Shown here piece by piece: positions 6,395 to 11,645 of a stretch of DNA of 20,434 bases. The notes below the pieces were generated by a model that did no database searches, had not been told where the DNA came from, and saw nothing but the letters and a program-made list of their open reading frames with translations. The position numbers and the translations under genes were made by a program. Position 1 is the stretch's first letter. Every line of letters begins with the position of its first letter. The DNA is from a virus: positions 1 to 20,434 of IMG/VR virus record IMGVR_UViG_3300048928_000301; one strand, 5' to 3'.

Positions 6395-6655
6395 TCAGCT
6401 CATGCCCAATGCGTCCATGTAAAGCTGAAGCATTGCTTCGGCTTCTTGGCGCTCATGATCTTCTTTTTTACGGAGACGGATAATTTCGCGAACAACGGGC
6501 GCTTGGAAACCAGAGCCTTTCAGTTCCGCATAAACTTCCTTGATGTCGTCGCCGATGGTGTTTTTTTCTTCTTCAAGGCGCTCAATACGCTCGATGAAGG
6601 CACGCAATTGGCCGACAGCAATTGTCTGGGCTTCCGATGTAAAATCGTCGCTCAT
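6395..6655 (-). CDS. GapR-like (DUF2312) DNA-binding protein, prophage paralogue
   Basis: The 86-residue protein matches the GapR/DUF2312 pattern closely: [35 protein letters not shown], then a C-terminal [11 protein letters not shown] end. GapR in Caulobacter is a nucleoid protein that binds overtwisted AT-rich DNA ahead of replication and transcription and stimulates topoisomerases. Cellular GapR is chromosomally encoded, so this is a phage-borne copy placed second in the early operon. ATG 6655 has an AGGA ribosome site and gives the family's usual length; ATG 6694, overlapping the Cro-like stop, would add 13 residues. A role in phage replication or DNA topology is inferred. Confidence 0.9.
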   Translation of the reverse strand: MSDDFTSEAQTIAVGQLRAFIERIERLEEEKNTIGDDIKEVYAELKGSGFQAPVVREIIRLRKKEDHERQEAEAMLQLYMDALGMS

Positions 6656-6690
6656 TGGGTTATCCTGATTAAGGTTGGGGTTTGGACTGT

Positions 6691-6897
6691 TCATGCGCTT
6701 ACCCTCGTGCGGGAGCGCTTCTTGGCATCGATTGCCAAACGGTCGATGAACGCTTTGGCAGGCCCACGGGTGGGAACGCCTTCGTTCTCCCAACGCCAAA
6801 CGGTTGAGAGGTTGACCCCGGCCATTTCGGCCAGCTGGGTCTGTGTCAACTTCAGTGTGCGACGGATCGCTGGGAGGTCGATGTTTGCGTTTGTCAT
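6691..6897 (-). CDS. Cro-like helix-turn-helix repressor
   Basis: The 68-residue protein starting at ATG 6897 ([15 protein letters not shown]) has an XRE-type helix-turn-helix: [20 protein letters not shown]. It is the first gene of the leftward operon and diverges from the S24 repressor, the position of Cro in lambdoid phages. The upstream in-frame ATGs at 6912 and 6903 lie in or before the -10 element, so they cannot start the protein from this promoter. Transcription should begin near 6897, making the message essentially leaderless. Its C-terminus overlaps the extended GapR start by four bases. Confidence 0.85.
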   Translation of the reverse strand: MTNANIDLPAIRRTLKLTQTQLAEMAGVNLSTVWRWENEGVPTRGPAKAFIDRLAIDAKKRSRTRVSA

Positions 6898-6899
6898 TC

Positions 6900-6948
6900 G
6901 CATAGTATGCATAACGCAAACTATCCCGTCAAGGCGAAACGCATACTA
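6900..6948. promoter_or_regulatory. Operator cluster of the immunity region
   Basis: Repressor-site repeats lie between the divergent cro-like and repressor genes: the near-palindrome GCATAGTATGC (6900-6910), AACGCAAACTA (6913-6923) and AACGCATACTA (6938-6948). All three recur exactly at 11008-11084. They overlap the -10 and spacer of the leftward promoter and the likely promoter of the repressor, so binding would control both. Which protein binds which site is inferred. Confidence 0.75.
6904..6932 (-). promoter_or_regulatory. Leftward early promoter
   Basis: On the minus strand, TTGACG (-35, 6932-6927), a 17-bp spacer and CATACT (-10, 6909-6904) make a good sigma-70 promoter reading into the Cro-like gene. 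The same TTGAC[G/T]-17-CATACT layout recurs at 11056-11084 for the rightward operon. Confidence 0.8.
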
Positions 6949-6968
6949 AAAATGTGCAATATGCAGTC

Positions 6969-7709
6969 ATGACAGAAGACACTCGCCCAGATCCAGCCAA
7001 ACGCCTTGAAGAAGCGCGCATTGCTCGCGGCTTTAAGAACGCAAAGGACGCAACAAATTATTTTGGCTGGTCATACGTGACTTATACGCAGCATGAGAGC
7101 GGGGAGCGCGGAATAACGCGAGCCGTCGAAAAGTATGCGAAAGCGTTCCGAGTTAGCCCTGGTTGGCTTCTGACTGGCGAAGGAAAAGGCCCGGACGGTG
7201 TTTTGGTTGAGTTTCCACCGGTCGAGGAAGAAACATTTACGCCATCAAAGACTAAGCCGAACGCCAGCTTCCCGCCTAAATATCAGAGCTTCCCGCAAGA
7301 TCACTCTATACCTCTGCTCGGACAAACAGCCGGAGGCCCTAACGGTCGTTTTGTTCTGAATGGAACCGAAATAGGCCGGGTGTTCTGCCCGCCAATGCTG
7401 GAAGGCGTTGAAGGAGCATATGCGGTAATGGTGTTCGGCACATCGATGGAGCCACGCTACTTCGCTGGGGAAACCGTGTGGGTTAATCCACACTTGCCCG
7501 TGCGTGCCGGGGACGACGTTATCGCGCAGCTTATTGAAGACGGCGAAGAAAACCCAGTCGAGAGCTATATCAAGCGCTTTGAATCTCGATCGTCTCGTGT
7601 CCTTCGCCTCTATCAGTACAATCCGGATGAAGGCGAAGAACGGGAATTGGAATTTGATGCTGATCGCGTGTTCTCAGTACACAAGATCGTATTCAAGGCC
7701 AACGCCTGA
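6969..7709 (+). CDS. CI/LexA-like phage repressor with S24 peptidase domain
   Basis: The 246-residue protein has an N-terminal helix-turn-helix (residues about 15-57) and a C-terminal S24 self-cleavage domain: nucleophile Ser near 159 in GTSMEP, catalytic Lys near 202 in SYIKRF, and an Ala-Gly cleavage site near 121-122 in GQTAGG. RecA filaments formed during DNA damage would trigger self-cleavage and induce the prophage. ATG 6969 is chosen; GTG 6954 would add five residues. No clear ribosome site precedes either, so the message may be leaderless, as lambda cI is when read from its maintenance promoter. Its 3' end overlaps a convergent gene by 36 bases. Confidence 0.92.
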   Translation: MTEDTRPDPAKRLEEARIARGFKNAKDATNYFGWSYVTYTQHESGERGITRAVEKYAKAFRVSPGWLLTGEGKGPDGVLVEFPPVEEETFTPSKTKPNASFPPKYQSFPQDHSIPLLGQTAGGPNGRFVLNGTEIGRVFCPPMLEGVEGAYAVMVFGTSMEPRYFAGETVWVNPHLPVRAGDDVIAQLIEDGEENPVESYIKRFESRSSRVLRLYQYNPDEGEERELEFDADRVFSVHKIVFKANA

Positions 7710-7955
7710 CGGGTCGCTATCCCGCCAAGTGGGCTTGATTGTCAGATTGCGCGCGTGTGGTGGTGCCGGAGGGCATTCGCCGCAGCGGATCTTATGGCAA
7801 AGGTCGCGATAGCTCTGCACTCCCAAGTCAGCCACACGCTTTAAACTTGATGTGTAGAGCATTCGGCTATGACCGCAATCATCGCAAGCGACATATACGC
7901 TGGACAGCTCAATAACTAGGCGTTTGCCTTCATCAGAAATTGGGCCGTCTAGCAT
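7674..7955 (-). CDS. 93-residue zinc-binding-type protein convergent with the repressor
   Basis: The protein has CDDC near residue 24 and CGEC near residue 58, so it may bind zinc, with a helix between them and a Pro-rich stretch after. Its start overlaps the stop of the upstream gene (TAATG), and its last 36 bases lie antisense to the end of the repressor gene. Both genes follow a LexA box at 8266-8280, so this pair is probably SOS-induced. A role in antagonising the repressor is possible but unproven; I know no family for it. Confidence 0.7.
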   Translation of the reverse strand: MLDGPISDEGKRLVIELSSVYVACDDCGHSRMLYTSSLKRVADLGVQSYRDLCHKIRCGECPPAPPHARNLTIKPTWRDSDPSGVGLEYDLVY

Positions 7956-8212
7956 TATACACGCTCCATCTCTTCGACTTCTGGCGGCAATGGGTCGCCA
8001 TGAGCATAGATGAGCTTTGGAGGATCGAAATCGCCTGTCTCAGCATCGCCTGTATTGGCGAAGGCAATTACCATTGGGCTGCTTTTCGCCATTCTCTCAG
8101 CAGTGCGCTTTGCATGCGCAGCGTCTTTTGCTACGAAAGGTGTGTCAGGGTTCAGCTTGCCCCGATAACCCTTGCTGTAGCTCTGCACGATGTAGTTTGT
8201 CTCCATGCTCAT
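7955..8212 (-). CDS. 85-residue phage protein, first gene of LexA-controlled pair
   Basis: ATG 8212 is preferred over 8218 because it lies eight bases after GGGAG. The product starts MSMETNYIVQSYSKGYRGKL, continues with a KDAAHAKRTAERMAKSSP helix and ends in an acidic tail. It looks like a small alpha/beta protein common in rhizobial phages, but I cannot name it. The LexA box lies about 54 bp upstream. Under SOS it would be expressed when the prophage is induced, as Tum is in phage 186. Confidence 0.7.
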   Translation of the reverse strand: MSMETNYIVQSYSKGYRGKLNPDTPFVAKDAAHAKRTAERMAKSSPMVIAFANTGDAETGDFDPPKLIYAHGDPLPPEVEEMERV

Positions 8213-8265
8213 TAACATTACTCCCTGTTCCGCTTGTCATGTGCGACAGGATGATTTATAGATTA

Positions 8266-8280
8266 GAACAAATCAAGAAC
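8266..8280 (-). promoter_or_regulatory. LexA (SOS) box, alphaproteobacterial type
   Basis: GTTC-N7-GTTC is exact on the minus strand (GAAC at 8266-8269 and 8277-8280 on the plus strand), the established LexA site of Alphaproteobacteria. A TATAAAT -10-like element lies a few bases downstream in the direction of the 8212 gene, so LexA bound here would block that promoter. The surrounding gap 8219-8397 otherwise shows no gene. Confidence 0.75.
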
Positions 8281-8397
8281 ATTCTTGAGGAAAGGTTAAT
8301 GGCGACTTGCCGCCGCAAAGGTTGCGATCAACGACAAGATAATCACAAACTTTGACTGTGGATAACGTGTAAAAATGCGAACGAAAGCCTTTGCCCC

Positions 8398-8438
8398 TTG
8401 ACACGACTTTCATTCCTTACTTCTCAGCTAACTGAGAA
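8398..8438 (+). promoter_or_regulatory. Promoter/operator candidate of the DprA-like cassette
   Basis: TTGACA at 8398-8403 is a perfect -35. A 7-bp palindrome, TTCTCAG/CTGAGAA with a four-base centre (8421-8438), occupies where the -10 would be, and no good -10 is seen at 17 bp. The palindrome could be an operator or an mRNA hairpin in the leader; it is embedded in a wider CACGA/TCGTG pairing. The ribosome site GGGGGG (8473-8478) and a TTG start follow. Confidence 0.45.
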
Positions 8439-8483
8439 TCGTGTTAAAAATTAACAAATTGCTTTTTACTCTGGGGGGTTAAA

Positions 8484-9251
8484 TTGCTCTTAGATACGGG
8501 TACTAGAACGTTGGTTGCACAACAGAGACATACAGATAGCACGTTTAATCGACGGTCTCGTTATGTCGCACCTGCATCCGTTTTTGAAACGCCCTTAAGC
8601 GAGCTATTATCCCATGCTGGCCGCTCCATCACAAAGCAGCAAGAGAGCTTATTTCGTAAGCCTGAAGAAAATGATCCTGTTATATTTTGGTCGGGAGATA
8701 TCGACCTTTTAAAATTACCCAGTGTTTCCGTTATTGGTGCTCGCTCAGTAACTGAGGAAGGTCGCGCGCGCGCGCGCCGGGTAGCGAAGGGCTTGGCTTC
8801 AGCGGGCGTAGTTGTGACCAGTGGTCTTGCTAAGGGTGTAGATACAGCGGCCCATAGTGGCGTCATTGCAGCTGGTGGCAAAACAATTGCTGTCATTGGC
8901 ACCCCCTTAAATAAAGCTTATCCTGCGGAAAATACCCAGCTACAAGAAACAATATACACCAATCATCTACTCATATCGCAATTTCAGCCGGGGCAGAGGA
9001 CATTTCAATCTGACTTCCCTAAACGTAATCGACTGATGGCAGCAATATCTGATGCCAGCGTTATAGTTGAAGCGTCCGATACCTCTGGTACACTTCATCA
9101 AGCAGCTGAATGTATCCGCCTTGGTCGATGGTTGTTTATAATGCGATCTGTCGTTGAAGATGAAAAGTTAACTTGGCCTAAGCGCTTTTTGGATAATCCG
9201 AAAACGATTGTTCTGACCAGTGTTAATGACATTCTAAATCGGATTTTATAA
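8484..9251 (+). CDS. DprA/Smf-like Rossmann (SLOG-type) protein, no SAM or WH domain
   Basis: The 255-residue product starts at TTG 8484 behind a GGGGGG ribosome site. From residue about 80 it follows DprA closely: SVIGAR (82-87), SGLAKGVDTAAH (113-124), AVIGTPLNKAYPAEN (136-150), FPKRNRLMAA (178-187), VIVEASDTSGTL (193-204). DprA binds single-stranded DNA and loads RecA in natural transformation. The usual N-terminal SAM and C-terminal winged-helix domains are absent; about 80 residues of unrelated sequence precede the core. One base separates it from a phosphoribosyltransferase gene, so the pair should be coupled. Base composition is AT-rich compared with its neighbours, suggesting transfer. 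A nucleotide-sensing SLOG role in defence is an alternative. Confidence 0.85.
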   Translation: MLLDTGTRTLVAQQRHTDSTFNRRSRYVAPASVFETPLSELLSHAGRSITKQQESLFRKPEENDPVIFWSGDIDLLKLPSVSVIGARSVTEEGRARARRVAKGLASAGVVVTSGLAKGVDTAAHSGVIAAGGKTIAVIGTPLNKAYPAENTQLQETIYTNHLLISQFQPGQRTFQSDFPKRNRLMAAISDASVIVEASDTSGTLHQAAECIRLGRWLFIMRSVVEDEKLTWPKRFLDNPKTIVLTSVNDILNRIL

Positions 9252-9252
9252 C

Positions 9253-9912
9253 ATGCAGGTGCATTATTGTTGTGTTTATTATTCCGAGCTAGCTCATAAA
9301 AACGTGGCAAGAACAGAGCCTTACTGGCAATCTAGGGCTTTTTCTTGGGCTGTTAAAACAGGTGAATTTAAGAATAATTTTACTGTTATATATCGCAAAA
9401 AGCCAATTAGTATAAATAAAACAAACATTCATAGGGCGAGAGAGATCTTTGGAAGCTTTATTGAAGCTATTCTTAAGCAAGAAAAAGTTGATGATGATGT
9501 GCTCTTGATTCCCATCCCTTCTAGAGACGCGACATTAGAAGTAGATAATTATCGATCACTAATGATGGCAAAATGTTCGCTGGTTAATAGTGATAGGAAG
9601 CCTAATATATATGATGGCTTAAGATGGTCAGAGCCCCTTAAAAAAGCACACGAAGGTGGGCCGCGCAGCAGAGAAGAACTAAAAAAGTATCTAAAGTTGA
9701 TAAGTGACGTTAAAGGTAAAAAAGCGTTTCTGATTGATGATATTTTCACAAAAGGCGGTACTTTACTTGCATCAAAGGACGCACTCGAAGCAGCGGGTGT
9801 GGAGGTTCTCGGCGCAATTACTGCCGCAAAAACAGTTTATGATTTTAATACTGAGCCATTTGGCTACCAATGTATCGACCTGAGTAACGAACTCAATGAC
9901 TATGTTGCTTAG
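9253..9912 (+). CDS. ComFC-like type I phosphoribosyltransferase
   Basis: The 219-residue protein carries the PRPP-binding loop AFLIDDIFTKGGTL (158-171) of type I phosphoribosyltransferases, and LIPIPS near 85-90 where ComF proteins have VPVPL. The N-terminal half is not that of a nucleobase salvage enzyme, and the CxxC zinc motif usual in ComFC is absent. ComFC takes part in DNA uptake and is reported to work with ComFA and DprA in Bacillus. ATG 9253 starts one base after the dprA-like stop with only a weak ribosome site, fitting translational coupling. Transferase activity and substrate are unknown. Confidence 0.82.
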   Translation: MQVHYCCVYYSELAHKNVARTEPYWQSRAFSWAVKTGEFKNNFTVIYRKKPISINKTNIHRAREIFGSFIEAILKQEKVDDDVLLIPIPSRDATLEVDNYRSLMMAKCSLVNSDRKPNIYDGLRWSEPLKKAHEGGPRSREELKKYLKLISDVKGKKAFLIDDIFTKGGTLLASKDALEAAGVEVLGAITAAKTVYDFNTEPFGYQCIDLSNELNDYVA

Positions 9913-9918
9913 GCTATA

Positions 9919-9943
9919 CCCCGCTTCAGCGGAGTTTCTTTTT
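9919..9943 (+). terminator. Terminator of the DprA-like/PRTase cassette
   Basis: CCGC and GCGG around a TTCA loop (9921-9932) precede TTTCTTTTT, immediately after the PRTase stop. The stem is short, so it is probably weak, but it is well placed. Confidence 0.55.
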
Positions 9944-9946
9944 GCC

Positions 9947-9981
9947 GCAAAATAAAACTCCCCGACCGTCAGGATGGGGAG
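9947..9981 (-). terminator. Terminator downstream of csbD-like gene
   Basis: On the minus strand CTCCCC (9981-9976) pairs with GGGGAG (9963-9958), followed by TTTTATTTT. It lies about 20 bp after the csbD stop and faces the cassette's terminator. Confidence 0.75.
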
Positions 9982-9999
9982 ATAGAATTGGTAAATGAG

Positions 10000-10191
10000 T
10001 TAAGCCTTGTCGACTGCAGACTTTACAGCGTTCTTTGCCTTGCCTTTTGCGTCCTGAGCCTTGCCCTTTAACTTCTGGGCTGCGCCCTCTGCCTCAACCT
10101 TTCGGTTGCCAGATAGCTTGCCAGCTTCTTCCTTAATGGCTCCGCCAGCCTGATTGGCTTTTCCCTTGATTTTATCGGTGGTGCTGCTCAT
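10000..10191 (-). CDS. CsbD-family stress protein
   Basis: ATG 10191, behind GGATGAAGAG, gives 63 residues: MSSTTDKIKGKANQAGGAIK and then repeated K-G-K-A/E blocks. The pattern is the CsbD family, small hydrophilic, Lys/Ala/Gly-rich helical proteins induced by general stress. It is preceded by an EcfG-type promoter at 10233-10257 and followed by its own terminator, so it is a single-gene unit. Its place inside a prophage suggests a moron gene that benefits the lysogen. The biochemical function of CsbD is not established. Confidence 0.9.
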   Translation of the reverse strand: MSSTTDKIKGKANQAGGAIKEEAGKLSGNRKVEAEGAAQKLKGKAQDAKGKAKNAVKSAVDKA

Positions 10192-10232
10192 CTCTTCATC
10201 CTTTATTGATGGGAAATTCTTCGCAGCTGGAA

Positions 10233-10257
10233 AACGAAGATACAGCCAAAACGTTCC
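10233..10257 (-). promoter_or_regulatory. EcfG-type general-stress promoter of csbD
   Basis: GGAAC (10257-10253), exactly 16 bases, then CGTT (10236-10233) on the minus strand matches the alphaproteobacterial EcfG consensus GGAAC-N16/17-CGTT. The predicted start is about 30-35 bp before the csbD ATG. I infer control by the PhyR/NepR/EcfG cascade of the host. Confidence 0.75.
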
Positions 10258-10346
10258 GCTGAAATCGATGTGGATAAACGCCTTGGTGAGGCGCGCCCCG
10301 CTCTTCGGTTCACATCTCTCCACGTGCGTCTCTTATTTTGCATGTA

Positions 10347-10380
10347 CGTAAAACCCGCCGCAATCAGCTTGCAACGGGTT
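10347..10380 (-). terminator. Possible terminator of the lipoprotein gene
   Basis: On the minus strand AACCCG (10380-10375) pairs with CGGGTT (10357-10352), followed by only two further T residues. The stem fits but the T-run is short. Confidence 0.4.
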
Positions 10381-10406
10381 CACTCATTTTAAACCTGGCA
10401 ATCTTG

Positions 10407-10829
10407 TTACCGAGGGCCTCGCTTGACAGGTGTGAAGTCATCAGACTCAATAAACTTGGCGCCTCGACTATTATTGGTCGGACGAACAATCTGCGGTCTA
10501 TCCGGGCGGCTGTCTGGGCGAACTCCCGGCGGATTTGTCGGGCGGTAATCGGGCCGGGTGTTTGGACGGTTATCTGGGCGAGTATATTGATAATCTGGAC
10601 GGCGCGATGGTCGATCGTAGCGATCGCCTCTACGATAATAATCACGGTAATATCGGTCATCGCGATACCGCCGAGAATCATAACGCGGGCCGGAACTGTA
10701 AATCACAGTTGAGCCGCCATAGTATCCATCATATCCGCCACCGCTGTACGGATCGTTCACGCAGCCCATCAGCACAATAGAAACTATGCCCACTGACGCT
10801 GCTGATAAAATCTTCTTAATCGAGACCAT
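10407..10829 (-). CDS. Tyr/Arg/Pro-rich lipoprotein
   Basis: ATG 10829, behind GGAGAA, gives 140 residues. The first 22 are a signal peptide with positive start (MVSIKKILS), a hydrophobic core and a lipobox L-M-G-C with lipidated Cys23. The mature part is low complexity: Gly/Tyr-rich first, then repeated D-R/Y-Y-R and R-P-D-x-R blocks, ending with a charged tail. No catalytic fold is visible; such sequences may bind surface polymers or cell wall. It is likely anchored in the membrane facing the periplasm. Transcription is leftward, like csbD, and opposite to the phage operon beginning at 11056. Confidence 0.8.
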   Translation of the reverse strand: MVSIKKILSAASVGIVSIVLMGCVNDPYSGGGYDGYYGGSTVIYSSGPRYDSRRYRDDRYYRDYYRRGDRYDRPSRRPDYQYTRPDNRPNTRPDYRPTNPPGVRPDSRPDRPQIVRPTNNSRGAKFIESDDFTPVKRGPR

Positions 10830-11007
10830 CAAAATTCTCCGCGTGCGCGTAATGTAAACATGCAGATAACCTGATCGGTCCGAGTTGCAAGGGCAAGTCA
10901 CGATAAAAATCAGACTGCATGGACATGGCCATGGGACAAGATCGCGCCACCCCTGATTTGGAGGTATCTCTGCGCTGCGATTCTATCAGACCTCCCTTAT
11001 GATCAAT

Positions 11008-11084
11008 GCATAGTATGCGTTTATCACTTTAATTCTCGTTATGCATATTTTTAGATTGACTGCGTAGTTTGCGTTATGCATACT
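11008..11084 (+). promoter_or_regulatory. Rightward early promoter with operators
   Basis: TTGACT (11056-11061), a 17-bp spacer and CATACT (11079-11084) form the promoter of the rightward operon. Operator repeats surround it: GCATAGTATGC (11008-11018), TAGTATGCGTT (11011-11021), CGTTATGCATA (11037-11047) and TAGTTTGCGTTATGCATACT (11065-11084), the last an exact 20-base inverse copy of 6904-6923. The phage repressor should silence this promoter in the lysogen. A start in the -10 (ATG 11076) is thereby excluded for the first gene. The stretch 10830-11007 contains no gene I can support. Confidence 0.82.
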
Positions 11085-11114
11085 GCTCTCAACGAACGAG
11101 TTGGGAGCAACGAA

Positions 11115-11375
11115 ATGCACTCCACATACCAGATCACCGGAAACGACCTTGCGAGAGCCTTTGCAGGCATTGCGCAGACGGTAAACAAGCCACGCTTTTT
11201 GCGTGACGTTCTCGCCATCAAGAAAGAGCGTGGCGACGAGGATTGCGCCTATTTCGAGCTTAACGCTCGCTACTACGCCAATCGTCTGAACTCGACTGTT
11301 GAAGGCGCTCATTACACTGCAAGCCGTGCACCAAGCATGAAGCGCTTCGCAGGAATGCTTGAGGAGTTTCTGTGA
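11115..11375 (+). CDS. 86-residue phage protein, first gene of rightward operon
   Basis: ATG 11115 follows GGGAG by seven bases; the earlier ATG at 11076 lies in the promoter. The protein starts MHSTYQITGNDLARAFAGIA and is rich in Arg and aromatic residues with mixed helix. I do not recognise it. Being first behind a repressed strong promoter, it is made immediately on induction or infection. Its stop overlaps the next start (TGATG). Confidence 0.65.
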   Translation: MHSTYQITGNDLARAFAGIAQTVNKPRFLRDVLAIKKERGDEDCAYFELNARYYANRLNSTVEGAHYTASRAPSMKRFAGMLEEFL

Positions 11376-11494
11376 TGGCTCTCCTCGTAACAATCCTTTT
11401 CATCCTCGCCATTGCTGGAACAGCAGCAACGTTTCTCATGCTCTGCCATGCCGAAACAATGGCGGAAATCGCTCGGAGTGAAACAGATGTCTGA
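11375..11494 (+). CDS. 39-residue membrane micro-protein
   Basis: ATG 11375 overlaps the upstream stop. The first 25 residues (MALLVTILFILAIAGTAATF and on) form one hydrophobic helix, followed by a polar acidic tail. The last eight bases overlap the next gene. Position and overlap support translation; the function is unknown. Confidence 0.55.
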   Translation: MALLVTILFILAIAGTAATFLMLCHAETMAEIARSETDV

Positions 11495-11645
11495 ACTCAC
11501 CCGCTCCAAAATCATCGAGAAGCGCAAGGAAATCGAGCATTTCCTGAAAACTGACCCCGACATTCCAACCCGCCGTTATCTCGCAGCCAAGGACGCCGAA
11601 CTCTATGCGGCGCTGGAACAGATCGAAGAAGGAATTGCAGCATGA
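11487..11645 (+). CDS. 52-residue helical protein of unknown function
   Basis: ATG 11487 lies after CGGAG. The sequence MSELTRSKIIEKRKEIEHFL then acidic helices (AALEQIEEGIAA) is probably an all-helical small protein. It ends with an ATGA overlap to the coiled-coil gene. No family recognised. Confidence 0.6.
   Translation: MSELTRSKIIEKRKEIEHFLKTDPDIPTRRYLAAKDAELYAALEQIEEGIAA

Noticed and set aside
6299-6949. 216-codon plus-strand frame across the GapR-like and Cro-like genes
   Set aside because: Opposite to two well-recognised genes; composition is Phe/Cys/Arg-rich and no start signal is present.
10338-10712. Plus-strand frame with Ile/Thr/Ala repeats, and 10364-10681 on the minus strand
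   Set aside because: Both are shadows of the Tyr/Arg/Pro repeats of the lipoprotein gene in other frames.
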